Shown here: positions 7,159 through 15,508 of the stretch, piece by piece
Layout of the letters: each line of letters opens with the position of its first letter
Position numbering within the stretch: position 1 is the first letter of the stretch
DNA from: Symbiodinium natans
Lineage: Eukaryota; Sar; Dinophyceae; Suessiales; Symbiodiniaceae
Assembly (NCBI GenBank): GCA_905221605.1
Contig: CAJNDS010001104.1
Coordinates: forward strand, 1-34,566
DNA: 34,566 nucleotides
Direction: 5' to 3'
Notes under the pieces: generated by a model
What the model was told of the DNA's origin: nothing
Databases searched by the model: none
Seen by the model: the letters and a program-made list of their open reading frames with translations, nothing else
Program-made: the position numbers and the translations under genes

Positions 7159-10100
7159 ATGAATCACATAGGGTCCCTTAAACGCTTCTTCGGCGCTATC
7201 ACCACGGCTTGCTCCACTGGCCCCACATTTGGGATAGGTGTCTTTGTGACTTGTCGGGCTTCTGGATTCCTGTTTAGTAGCGAGGCAGGGTTTGCCCGAG
7301 CCACCTCCTCCTTCACGAGAGGACTTGGGGCTTTGGTTTTCGTGGCGCCGCACTACTCTGATGGTATAGGTGCATGCTTCCAAATGGCGGCCTGCGCAAC
7401 CGGAGGCCTGATTGAATGCGCGGAATATGTGCGCACACAAGCCAGCTTGTGGAGCATGGATGGCCCTGGCGTTGCAAAGGCATTACACAAGCAAGCCTTC
7501 CGAGAACGGACAGTAGCCAGCATCGTGCTGCCTGCGGAACGCAAAGTAGGGCTGGACCTCTTTGAAGCCCCACCCCTGCATCAAGCGTGGGCCTTGAAGG
7601 CCACCTGGGGAGATAAGCGGGAAGTTCTTTACCGCACACTTAAGCAAGAAGGATGGGGGAGCCCCTCTTTCACTTCCAACTCCTACTCGGGCACCATTGC
7701 TAGTCTGCAAACGCGCGGCTTCGTCCTGGAGCCCTTGCCCAATGCTGTGTATTGTGTCCCCTTCCAGCCGGTGAGGGAAGGAGATGGGGTCGCCCAGTAC
7801 CTCACCTGCTTGCTAGGGGATACCAGCATTAGGATGCCGCCCAAGCGGGGATCTGCTCAACGCGCTGACCCGGCTTTCGAACACAAGGCCGGCATAATGC
7901 GAGCCCCCCGCGGTCTTCACCTCCTACCTGTTCGTACGGGTAAGGCTGCCTCCGAAACTGCGATTGATGTGGACTCTCCGGGAAACAGCCCTGTGCCCGC
8001 GGGTAGTCACAGTCCCGACGTGATAGCTGCTACTGCAGTCGAGGTTCTTACGCCGCTGCAGTCACCAGCCCAAAGCGAGGCTATCACCAACGCGCGCCAT
8101 GGTGAGCGGTGGGGTACACCATGGCTCAAGCCTCGGGCCGCGGGGGGCTCCATTGCGGCAGCTGTCAGCCCACCTCCGGCAGCTAAACGGGACGTTTCCC
8201 GAACACCCTGCGGCACCCCAACGCGGGAGAGAGGACCACTGAGGAAGGAGCTTGCAACGACAGAGCCTGCGGTTGTGCCGGCCGTGAGTCCTAGTGCTCT
8301 GGATGCTTGTGTGACGACTCCCTCTAGTGAAGTTGCCCACAGGATCGGAGGGAGTAGCGCCGCCTCGTGTCCACCCCGTAGTGGAGGCAACATTAGGGAC
8401 CCACCGCCTGGCGTACGACGTCCACCCAGCCCCCGGACACGGCCCATGCACGCAACACTTCCGGAGGGGAGTGGGACGGTTGAGGCATCACAGCCCCCTT
8501 GCGCTAAGTCTCCCACGGACTCACTTGGCTTGACGGAACCAAAATCGTATCTCCCTATGCCTCCCCATGGCCCGACGCCCATCCCCGCCAGGCCTGTGCC
8601 CGCTGTCCAAGCTCGCAAGGAAAGTCGGCCTCTCGTTTTGGACAAAGATGGCTCTCAGCATCTGGAACCACCAAAAGCCAAGCCTCGAGGGCCTAGCGAG
8701 CCCAGCGGCACCCGCGACCCCAGCGCCCCAGCCTGTGCACCCATCATGCAGAGCAACACAGGCTCTGTCTGTGATCTCATGTGGCGAGCACTTGCAGCGG
8801 GACATCACTTTGGTAAGAATGTCAAACCTCGGCCCTACATGAGCCTGCGTGACTCGCAACACCTCACAACACACTGCCAGCAGCTTCGGGCATATAGGGC
8901 CGATGAGGTGTTTTTGAACGGCATACCGAACCAGCTGCAAGACTCGGAGATGCTGATCGGAATTGCGGACACGCTACTGCATCTGCCTGAAACGTTTCCG
9001 GCGGCGTATTTGAAGGTTTATGACCCTATCATCACGCAGTGTCTTAGACTGTCGGGGGCATTGCAGCATTTCGACCTTGCTGTAATGTTGGATTGCCCGG
9101 TCCCGCAGCTGGACAAAGCAAGGCTTTCGGAGTCCCTGGTGGGGTATGGCTTTCTTACCACAGCGCAGTACATCGCGGATCTTTTCTCTGCGGTGTCGGA
9201 CCTGCCGAGTGTCATCAATGCCAGTTTTCCTGCAATGCTCAGCTACGCTGACCCAGATTATTGGCTGGGTGCACTTCTGCTCGCATTCGAGTCCCACCAA
9301 AAAGGTCCACTGGAGCGAACGGCCGGGCTGCCCATTGTTATTGGTTTTCCTGAATCTGACAATAAAATTACTGACCTGCAGATCAATGTGCCGCCCGCAG
9401 CCATGGTGGCCTTCTTAGCTGGCCGCGCTTATCGGTGTCCCAAGTGCCCTACTACCAAATATGTGATGGACGCGCACAGTGGACTGCCACAAGTCACTGG
9501 CCAAGCCTCCCAAGAAGCCTTGCAGGCATGGGCCTCAGCTGCTAAGCACACGGACGTGGAAAAGGCCAGGCTTGCCCAGCCCAACCTGAATACGTTCCTA
9601 GGCATCACGCTGCAGGGCACAGAGACACTTGGGCAAAGGCACTATCAAGAATTTAGACCGGACCTCCCCCCTGCCCATTTCCTTGACGCCATCCGGCTTG
9701 CCCTTGCGGCCTCGGTGGCCAACCAAAACATTGAACACTTTTGGTCAGTTTATAACTTGGAATGGCCTGACACTTCTCACAGAATGGCTGTTTTTCTACG
9801 GCGAGTGTTGCCCCTAGAGTGCTTGCTCTCCTCGCCCATGGCTGCGCCTGTGGAAGTGAACACTGCAGCAACCTCGCCGGAGGTCGTCAGCATCTCTTCC
9901 GAAACTAACGAAGGCTCTCCCTGCCCGATGGATGATATGTCGGATGCGGAGGACGAACCCGAGGCACAGGTGAATGATTGGCGCTTCTCGGAGCTGCGAA
10001 CCACTGACCTTGCAGCTTTGCGAGAAGTGGATGTCTCAGCCCCTTTCCGACTGCCAGTCATCTTCGATGCGCATTGGAAAGGGATCAGCACCACACCCAC

Positions 10101-10545
10101 CAAGCATGGGCCAAAACGTCCCCGAAATGAGTGGTATGACGCCGCCACTGCTCACTGGGCTGCCATTAAGGGGCTCATGCGGGCTAAACATCCAACCAAG
10201 CAGCGACTCAACAGCTTCTGGTTTAAGATGTACTGCCATGGCACCTCCAAGGACCCTGATCCTTCGGCCCTACGTGCGGCAGTTACCTCCTTCCCCTATC
10301 AGTATAATTACGAAGGTGTTGCGCAGTACCGGCAAATCCAGGAAGCTGTCCGGGTGATGTGGCTCGCGGCCCAAACCTCAATGACAAGATACATAGGTAT
10401 CCCCATTCCGGACGGCATCCCTGAGTGGGGGGTTGATGAGCAAGAGCTGCCTCCAATGCAGGTCATGCCCAGCCGTACGCGTTCCCATACCACCTCAGAT
10501 GGCCATCGCTCTCGGCGTCCGGACTGGGAGGGCTCCTGGCAATAG
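7159..10545 (+). CDS. Helicase C-terminal portion fused to a large uncharacterised protein (ORF3, 1128 aa)
   Basis: The start given is the first ATG, but the frame is open from 7081 and the protein probably begins in ORF2. Bases about 7192-7350 encode ITTACSTGPTFGIGVFVTCR and SSFTRGLGALVFVAP, which align by eye with UPF1-type motifs V and VI (Thr-Arg, Arg codon at 7318). Residues about 152-203 resemble a winged helix (a REVLYRTLKQEG helix, then IASLQTRGFVLEPLPNAVYC). Residues about 225-530 are rich in Pro, Ser, Ala and Arg and probably disordered. Residues about 533-890 are an unrecognised helical region with one RCPKC pair at about 9433-9447. An acidic segment (MDDMSDAEDEPEAQ) follows, then an unrecognised domain with many aromatic residues (about 940-1094) and a basic tail. 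No polymerase, nuclease or transposase motif is seen. The role of the C-terminal two thirds is unknown. Confidence 0.75.
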   Translation: MNHIGSLKRFFGAITTACSTGPTFGIGVFVTCRASGFLFSSEAGFARATSSFTRGLGALVFVAPHYSDGIGACFQMAACATGGLIECAEYVRTQASLWSMDGPGVAKALHKQAFRERTVASIVLPAERKVGLDLFEAPPLHQAWALKATWGDKREVLYRTLKQEGWGSPSFTSNSYSGTIASLQTRGFVLEPLPNAVYCVPFQPVREGDGVAQYLTCLLGDTSIRMPPKRGSAQRADPAFEHKAGIMRAPRGLHLLPVRTGKAASETAIDVDSPGNSPVPAGSHSPDVIAATAVEVLTPLQSPAQSEAITNARHGERWGTPWLKPRAAGGSIAAAVSPPPAAKRDVSRTPCGTPTRERGPLRKELATTEPAVVPAVSPSALDACVTTPSSEVAHRIGGSSAASCPPRSGGNIRDPPPGVRRPPSPRTRPMHATLPEGSGTVEASQPPCAKSPTDSLGLTEPKSYLPMPPHGPTPIPARPVPAVQARKESRPLVLDKDGSQHLEPPKAKPRGPSEPSGTRDPSAPACAPIMQSNTGSVCDLMWRALAAGHHFGKNVKPRPYMSLRDSQHLTTHCQQLRAYRADEVFLNGIPNQLQDSEMLIGIADTLLHLPETFPAAYLKVYDPIITQCLRLSGALQHFDLAVMLDCPVPQLDKARLSESLVGYGFLTTAQYIADLFSAVSDLPSVINASFPAMLSYADPDYWLGALLLAFESHQKGPLERTAGLPIVIGFPESDNKITDLQINVPPAAMVAFLAGRAYRCPKCPTTKYVMDAHSGLPQVTGQASQEALQAWASAAKHTDVEKARLAQPNLNTFLGITLQGTETLGQRHYQEFRPDLPPAHFLDAIRLALAASVANQNIEHFWSVYNLEWPDTSHRMAVFLRRVLPLECLLSSPMAAPVEVNTAATSPEVVSISSETNEGSPCPMDDMSDAEDEPEAQVNDWRFSELRTTDLAALREVDVSAPFRLPVIFDAHWKGISTTPTKHGPKRPRNEWYDAATAHWAAIKGLMRAKHPTKQRLNSFWFKMYCHGTSKDPDPSALRAAVTSFPYQYNYEGVAQYRQIQEAVRVMWLAAQTSMTRYIGIPIPDGIPEWGVDEQELPPMQVMPSRTRSHTTSDGHRSRRPDWEGSWQ

Positions 10546-10578
10546 ACAGCAAGCTGTCATTTGAGGGCTCCTACTGAC

Positions 10579-10610
10579 GCCATGAACGCGCCATTGAGTC
10601 CCTTCATGGC
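10579..10610. repeat. GCCATGAA/TTCATGGC hairpin after ORF3
   Basis: Perfect 8-bp arms (10579-10586, 10603-10610) enclose a 16-nt loop, 34 nt after the ORF3 stop. The hairpin is single-copy in the window. A role in transcript-end formation or stability is possible but not shown. Confidence 0.6.
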
Positions 10611-10624
10611 ATGCTGCCTAGCGT

Positions 10625-10642
10625 GATGTGAGCCCTCACATC
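10625..10642. repeat. Palindrome GATGTGAGCCCTCACATC, copy 1
   Basis: Eight paired bases flank a central CC. It sits in a longer repeated context (AGCGTGATG before, TCTCCTCGCCGA after) shared with the copy at 11287. Confidence 0.85.
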
Positions 10643-10825
10643 TCCTCGCCGATACATGCCGCAAGACTACCTCGGGATATTCTTGGTTTGGCAACCCTCT
10701 CGTGGTCTATGCCACGGATTGGATCGTGCTTGTCTTCTGTGTGCTCACTGCCTGCACCTGTGAACACCCTTCTGTGTCGGCCCTGCGTTGTGCCTATGGT
10801 GACGGGGGGCCTTTCTTTCGTGGTT

Positions 10826-10880
10826 GCTCCACTGGCCATCTGCCACGGACTGCCCTGGGCCGGTCCTGCCTGGATGTTCC
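10826..10880 (+). repeat. Degenerate copy of the trailer repeat
   Basis: CTCCACTGGCCATCTGCCAC followed by ACTGCCCTGGGCCGGTCCTG matches the repeat at 12175 closely in its second half, but the hairpin part has diverged. It indicates that the trailer was built by duplications of one ancestral block. Confidence 0.65.
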
Positions 10881-11286
10881 GGCTCTGTCATCGGTAAAAC
10901 GGCCAATCTTCCTTTCCTCTGCCCCCTCTAGGTGGGCAGGTTGCCTGCTTCTATGTGTTACGATCAATGTGAACCCCTCGGACTAGAGGGTTGACCATCT
11001 CTCGTCTGGAAGGTGACACCCCCTTGGCGTGCAACGACGTCATGCCTATTGGGAGAGACCAGCTAGGGGATGCTGCTTCCGGGTTGTGGACACCCCTATG
11101 CGGAGATCAGGTTTCCACTTCCCTGGCAATGTGCCATCGAGCACCTGTGAACAACCTGGCCTTCACGAGAGCCATTCTCGCCTGTGCCTGGGTTGCTACG
11201 GGGTTCCCTGCCTGCTTGGTGTCTATCTCTGCTTGCGTCAAAGCAGCCATACATGACTACCTCCCCATCGGTAGGTGGCCAAGCGT

Positions 11287-11304
11287 GATGTGAGCCCTCA
11301 CATC
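11287..11304. repeat. Palindrome GATGTGAGCCCTCACATC, copy 2
   Basis: Identical to copy 1 through the palindrome, with matching flanks (AAGCGT before, TCTCCTCACCGA after), 662 bp downstream of it. Confidence 0.85.
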
Positions 11305-11553
11305 TCCTCACCGACGTCTGTCAGTTTGGGCATGGACGGGCTGATTCTGGGTATTGAACCCTCAACCCTCACCGGCCAAGGAGATAGTTGCTTGGCCTTG
11401 AGTGCGAAGTTTCGACCTTCCTGCGGGGCTGGTGGGGTCCCCGCCTGCTTTGGTTTACCTGATGGCTCTAAGTGGAACGAAGCAGTCAAGCCTGCTTTGG
11501 CCGGCGGATGAGCTCTTGTGAGTCAAAGAACGTTGCGCTTTATGCTCGGAGAG

Positions 11554-11643
11554 GCTCCACTGGCTGACCACCATGGAGCACTCTGGGCTGGTCCTACCCC
11601 TTTGTTCTTGCCGTTAAGTCCCCACTGGCTGACCACCATGGGG
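11554..11643 (+). repeat. Paired bulged hairpins, first pair
   Basis: Hairpin a (11554-11579) has arms GCTCCA-c-TGG and CCATGGAGC around the loop CTGACCA, with one bulged C. Hairpin b (11620-11643) has arms CCCCA-c-TGG and CCATGGGG around the same loop and bulge. They lie 66 bp apart and are separated by a GTTCTTGCCGTTAAGT-type spacer. The same pair recurs at 12175-12265. Confidence 0.8.
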
Positions 11644-11795
11644 CAACTTTATACTCCGGAACACGAAGGTTGACACCTACAACGTTCCGTGCTGAGGCAC
11701 GACTTTGCTCCACCTGTGATGGCGAAACTGTGAACCTTCTCGTGAACGGCCTTGGCTGGCGCTGAATGTATTCGCATTGGTGGCTGCATGACGGT

Positions 11796-11813
11796 GATGT
11801 GAGCCCTCCCATC
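11796..11813. repeat. Palindrome copy 3 (diverged)
   Basis: GATGTGAGCCCTCCCATC differs from copies 1 and 2 by one base, which breaks one pair. The downstream flank (TCTTTACCGACG) is still recognisably related to that of copy 2. Confidence 0.75.
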
Positions 11814-11988
11814 TCTTTACCGACGTACCTCGCGGGTTTGGGTGAAGGGACCTGATGCGTGCCGATGCGCAGGCCAGTGCCAAAGTGGCGTAGCCTTGTG
11901 TGAGATGCCTGGACTGGGAGGTCCCTCGGGGTCATTAAAACCCTGTGGCGTTAAGGGTTTGGTAACTCGCCGTGGACTCTCCCCGTGG

Positions 11989-12147
11989 AATCGGTAGCTG
12001 CTGCTACTCTCGCCTCCCCTCTGACCGTGCGCGGGCACCTCTGAGGGTGGGCCCTTGTGCGCCAGGTAATCGGTAGCTGCTGCTACTCTCGCCCCCCCCT
12101 CTGGCCGTGCGCGGGCGCCTTTGAGGGTGGGCACTTGTGCGCCAGGT
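11989..12147 (+). repeat. 79-bp tandem duplication
   Basis: Two adjacent copies (11989-12067 and 12068-12147) begin AATCGGTAGCTGCTGCTACT and end GTGCGCCAGGT. They differ at a few positions and by one base in a C-run. Confidence 0.9.
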
Positions 12148-12174
12148 CGACTGGTGAACCCTGTGCTCGGAGCT

Positions 12175-12265
12175 ACTCCACTGGCTGACCACCATGGAGT
12201 GCCCTGGGCCGGTCTTGCCTGGATTGTTCTTGCTGTTAAGTCCCCACTGGCTGACCACCATGGGG
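12175..12265 (+). repeat. Paired bulged hairpins, second pair
   Basis: Hairpin a (12175-12200) has arms ACTCCA-c-TGG and CCATGGAGT. Hairpin b (12242-12265) has arms CCCCA-c-TGG and CCATGGGG. Relative to the first pair, the base pair at the foot of hairpin a has changed from G-C to A-T on both sides, which preserves pairing. The spacer ends GTTCTTGCTGTTAAGT. Confidence 0.8.
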
Positions 12266-12698
12266 CATATGCACATCTTTCATCCCCCCTTGGGAGTCTG
12301 ACTTGCAACATCCTTTCGCCATTGAGTGTTGGTTGTCTTTCCTTGACAACGATTAAGCGATCCGAACCTCGTCTGATGACCTCGGGTTGACTAACCGCTG
12401 TCGCACCAGTGGCTACATGATGGTGATTTTGTGAATCTGGCAATGTCGCATTTTGCGAATCCCCCACAAGCTCTGTGCTTCCTTGTGCACCGGGACTTCA
12501 TTGACGACCTCGAGTACTGAGTCCGTGGGGTATCTAGTAGTTTAGCGCGATTGCTCGCTTTGTTTCTTCGGTGTCTGTTCTTTGGTGGTTTCGTGTTGTG
12601 TCTGGCGGGTTGTGTGCGCTGACTCTGTTTCACCCTTTTCGTCGAGCCCAACAAGACCGGCCTACTGTGCTACTGATGTAGTAAAGAGGCGCCAGTCC

Positions 12699-12709
12699 AA
12701 AAAAAAAAA
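12699..12709 (+). other. Terminal A11 tract
   Basis: Eleven A residues separate GGCGCCAGTCC from the point where satellite sequence resumes (TGGCAGGCTTGGG). Satellite units elsewhere have no A-tract at this position, so it belongs to the module. It fits the remnant of a poly(A) tail; a genomic A-run cannot be excluded. No AATAAA signal is seen just upstream. Confidence 0.7.
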
Positions 12710-13001
12710 TGGCAGGCTTGGGCTTTGAATAGCAAGGATACCTACTGTACAGGAACGGCTTGTGCTTCTAGCAAATCAGCTGTTGCCGAGCACCCTCATT
12801 GGGGTTCATTGTGGGCTGGTGAACGGATGCCACAAGTGCATTCGCGCATGCTTGGACATATTTTGGCGCTGTCTCCAATCTCAGTTTTTGCGGCAGTTAA
12901 CGCGCCGTTGATCGGTCAGACTGTCTATACAGCATTTTGAATTTAGCACCATCGACCCTGGTCTTTGCCAGAGCCAAACAGACGTATGTTAGAGCGAGAG
13001 C

Positions 13002-13035
<34 letters not shown>

Positions 13036-13042
13036 AAGTGAG

Positions 13043-13122
<80 letters not shown>

Positions 13123-13239
13123 AAAGAGTGAGGAAGCGAGGGCGACGGAGTGAGAGAAAGTGATGCAGTGACGGGCAGCGGAGGAGTGGTGAAGCCATGG
13201 GGCCCCACGTGATTTCTATGTCTGCCAACTTTTCTTCGG
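12710..13239 (-). repeat. Truncated, diverged satellite unit R0
   Basis: The first right-array unit runs in reverse orientation from position 618 of the L1 unit down to its start. It differs from all other copies: ATAGCAAGG for ACAGCGAGG, TTCTAGCAAATC for TCCTAGCGAATC, about 15 bp missing near 12808, and about 66 bp missing just before the microsatellite near 12990. Its end carries the type B marker CATGGGGCCCC. Confidence 0.9.
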
Positions 13240-15422
13240 CGCCGCGTTTTGAACAGTGCATAGGTCGTCTTTGAACACTTGTAACAATGTTCAGTTTAGA
13301 AGATAAGCGACTTGGGAAAAAACCTGGATTAAAATTCTGGTCGGTCTTCGGATCTGGCCTCATTACCCTACGTCTGCTGTGCGTGGGGACCCTTTCAATA
13401 GTATTATAGGGTCCCGAGTCCCCATGGCCACAAATGCATTTTTCCGGGGAAAAATACGCCGTGAGGCCACAACAAGGCCACAACAGGCCACAAACGTGTG
13501 TTTTTGAGGCCACATCAGGCCACAACAGGCCACAAACGTGTGTTTTTGAGGCCACGTCGGCCACAACAGGCCACAAACGTGTGGTTTTCAGGCCACGTCA
13601 GGCCACAACAGGCCACAAACGTGTCGCAACAAAGCAAGACCGTGTGGGTTTGAGGCCACATCAGGCCAACTTGTTTGGTTTCGAGATTGTTTTTTGGGGC
13701 TTGATTTTCAGCAAGTCCTAGGAGACCAAGTCGTTCCTGTACTGTACACATGTTTGCCAGTTTATGCGACTCCAAATCTGGGGTCGAAAAATCTAGGCAA
13801 TTCTGGCTTCGCGTGCGTGGGCCTCCCCTGTGCACGTTTCTTTCATGTTGATCGCTTCCACAAGAAAGCTGCCCTCGGAGGTCGTGGTTCTCAGTAATTG
13901 ATCTTTCCACGTTAAGTGCTTGTCTGTGGGCCAGAGTCGCCTGAGTGTAGCAGTCTGGAAAGCGCGGGATTGAGCCCAAAAATAGAAGAATTCGCGACCC
14001 CAAAACTGGGGTCGCCAAACGGCCCCAATTTTGGGGTCGCGGTTTCACGCCTCCAATTCAGTTCCAAATTGTGCTGCGGGAGCTGGTCCATTTCGCGGCA
14101 CCATTTTTGGGACCGCGAGACGGCCCCATTTTTTGGCACCGAATTTGAGCCTGTGGGCTCAAGCAACCGGATCTCGTTGGCTGCGCACCTGCCCTTGTTC
14201 TAGTCACTTTGGGCAGCGTCGCGCTGAGCGCACGGGGGCTTGTCCGAAGCAGCTGCACACTCGTCTTTGTAATGCTGCAGTGAGGCAGAACTGCAACTGT
14301 GCACGTTTCTGTCATGTTGATCGCTTCCACAAGAAAGCTGCCCTCGGAGGTCGTGGTTCTCAGTAATTGATCTTTCCACGTTAAGTGCTTGTCTGTGGGC
14401 CAGAGTCGCCTGAGTGTAGCAGTCTGGAAAGCGCGGGATTGAGCCCAAAAATAGAAGAATTCGCGACCCCAAAACTGGGGTCGCCAAACGGCCCCAATTT
14501 TGGGGTCGCGGTTTCACGCCCCCAATTCAGTTCGAAATTGTGCTGCGGGAGCTGGGTCCATTTCGCCGGCACCATTTTTGGGACCGCGAGACGGCCCCAT
14601 TTTTTGGCACCGAATTTGAGCCTGTGGGCTCAAGCAACCGGATCTCGTTGGCTGCGCACCTGCCCTTGTTCTAGTCACTTTGGGCAGCGTCGCGCTGAGC
14701 GCACGGGGGCTTGTCCGAAGCAGCTGCACACTCGTCTTTGTAATGCTGCAGTGAGGCAGAACTGCAACTGTGGAGGCCCGTCCTCGCGAAGCCAGAATTG
14801 CTTGTGTTTTGCGGCCCTGAAAGCGGGGTCGCCCGACTTCCCGGAACTTGGGCTTCGTCCTGGCAATTCTGCTGGTCCGCCAGTTGAGCTGCAGGTCTTT
14901 GTCGGTGTTTTCTGTGGATAGGAGGCGCCCTTCAAGCTCGGGAAGTTGACCAACGTGGCTCAACGTTTTCTGCTGTTGCGCAGAGTCGTCTGCTGGACAT
15001 TGCAGAATGAAAGCTTTTGGCAGGCTTGGGCTTTGAACAGCGAGGATACCTACTGTACAGGAACGGCTTGTGCTCCTAGCGAATCAGCTGTTGCCGAGCA
15101 CCCTCATTGGGGTTCTAACAATGGTCAGGTTGTGGGGCTGGTGAACGGATGCCACAAGTGCATTCATGCTTGGACATATTTTGGCGCTGTCTCCAATCTC
15201 AGTTTTTGCGGCAGTTAACGCGCCGTTGATGGGTCAGACCTGTCTATACAGCATTTTGAATTTATAGCACCATCGACCCTGGTCTTTGCCAGAGCCAAAC
15301 AGACGTATGTTTTGGAGCAGCAAGTGCTTGCGTGTGAGAGAGTGACAGAGTGTCTGTGAGTGTGTGAGGATGAGAGTGAGAGCGAGAGCGAGAGTGAGAG
15401 TGAGAGTGAGAATGAAAGTGAG

Positions 15423-15508
<86 letters not shown>

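Larger units (their letters stand above)
10546..12698 (+). other. Long non-coding trailer of the module, rich in repeated hairpins
   Basis: No convincing gene lies between the ORF3 stop and the terminal A-tract. Open frames on either strand, including a 216-codon minus-strand frame at 11817-12467, are made largely of the local repeats. The region holds a hairpin at 10579-10610, three copies of a palindrome, two paired copies of a bulged hairpin plus a degenerate one, and a 79-bp tandem duplication. It becomes T- and G-rich towards 12698. If the module was copied from an mRNA, this would be an unusually long structured 3' untranslated region. Confidence 0.65.
3837..12709 (+). mobile_element. 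Candidate retroposed or mobile module with three long ORFs and a terminal A-tract
   Basis: This 8.87-kb block shares no satellite sequence and occurs once in the window. It has three long + strand frames with short overlaps, a 2.15-kb non-coding trailer with repeated hairpins, and A11 at the right edge. The A-tract and absence of obvious introns suggest insertion through an RNA copy. The short leader and the N-terminally short hydrolase suggest a truncated 5' end. No target-site duplication can be defined, because the flanking satellites break at different unit positions (81 on the left, 618 on the right) and face each other in opposite orientation. No reverse transcriptase, endonuclease, integrase or transposase motif was recognised. 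Alternatives are an ordinary single-copy locus embedded in satellite, or an assembly join. The mobile-element label is an inference. Confidence 0.45.

Noticed and set aside
3906-10545. Reverse transcriptase or other polymerase in the module
   Set aside because: No YxDD-like motif in a suitable context was found. GDDDMS in ORF2 and MDDMSD in ORF3 lie in acidic or linker segments without the surrounding palm motifs.
11817-12467. Minus-strand frame of 216 codons in the trailer
   Set aside because: It reads through both copies of the 79-bp duplication and the hairpin repeats and has low-complexity, repeat-derived translation with no recognisable domain. It also opposes the three convincing ORFs.
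3837-12709. Flanking inverted satellites as terminal inverted repeats of a giant DNA transposon
   Set aside because: The arms are multi-unit tandem arrays of different length, end at different unit positions, and no transposase is recognisable.
13463-13670. Regular direct repeats as a possible CRISPR array
   Set aside because: The repeats are contiguous 42-bp minisatellite copies without unique spacers, recur inside every satellite unit, and no cas-like gene is present.
14145-14170. GGCTCAAG as a relict of the dinoflagellate spliced leader
   Set aside because: Only eight bases match, they lie inside a local GAGCC/GGCTC hairpin of the satellite, and the rest of the leader is absent.
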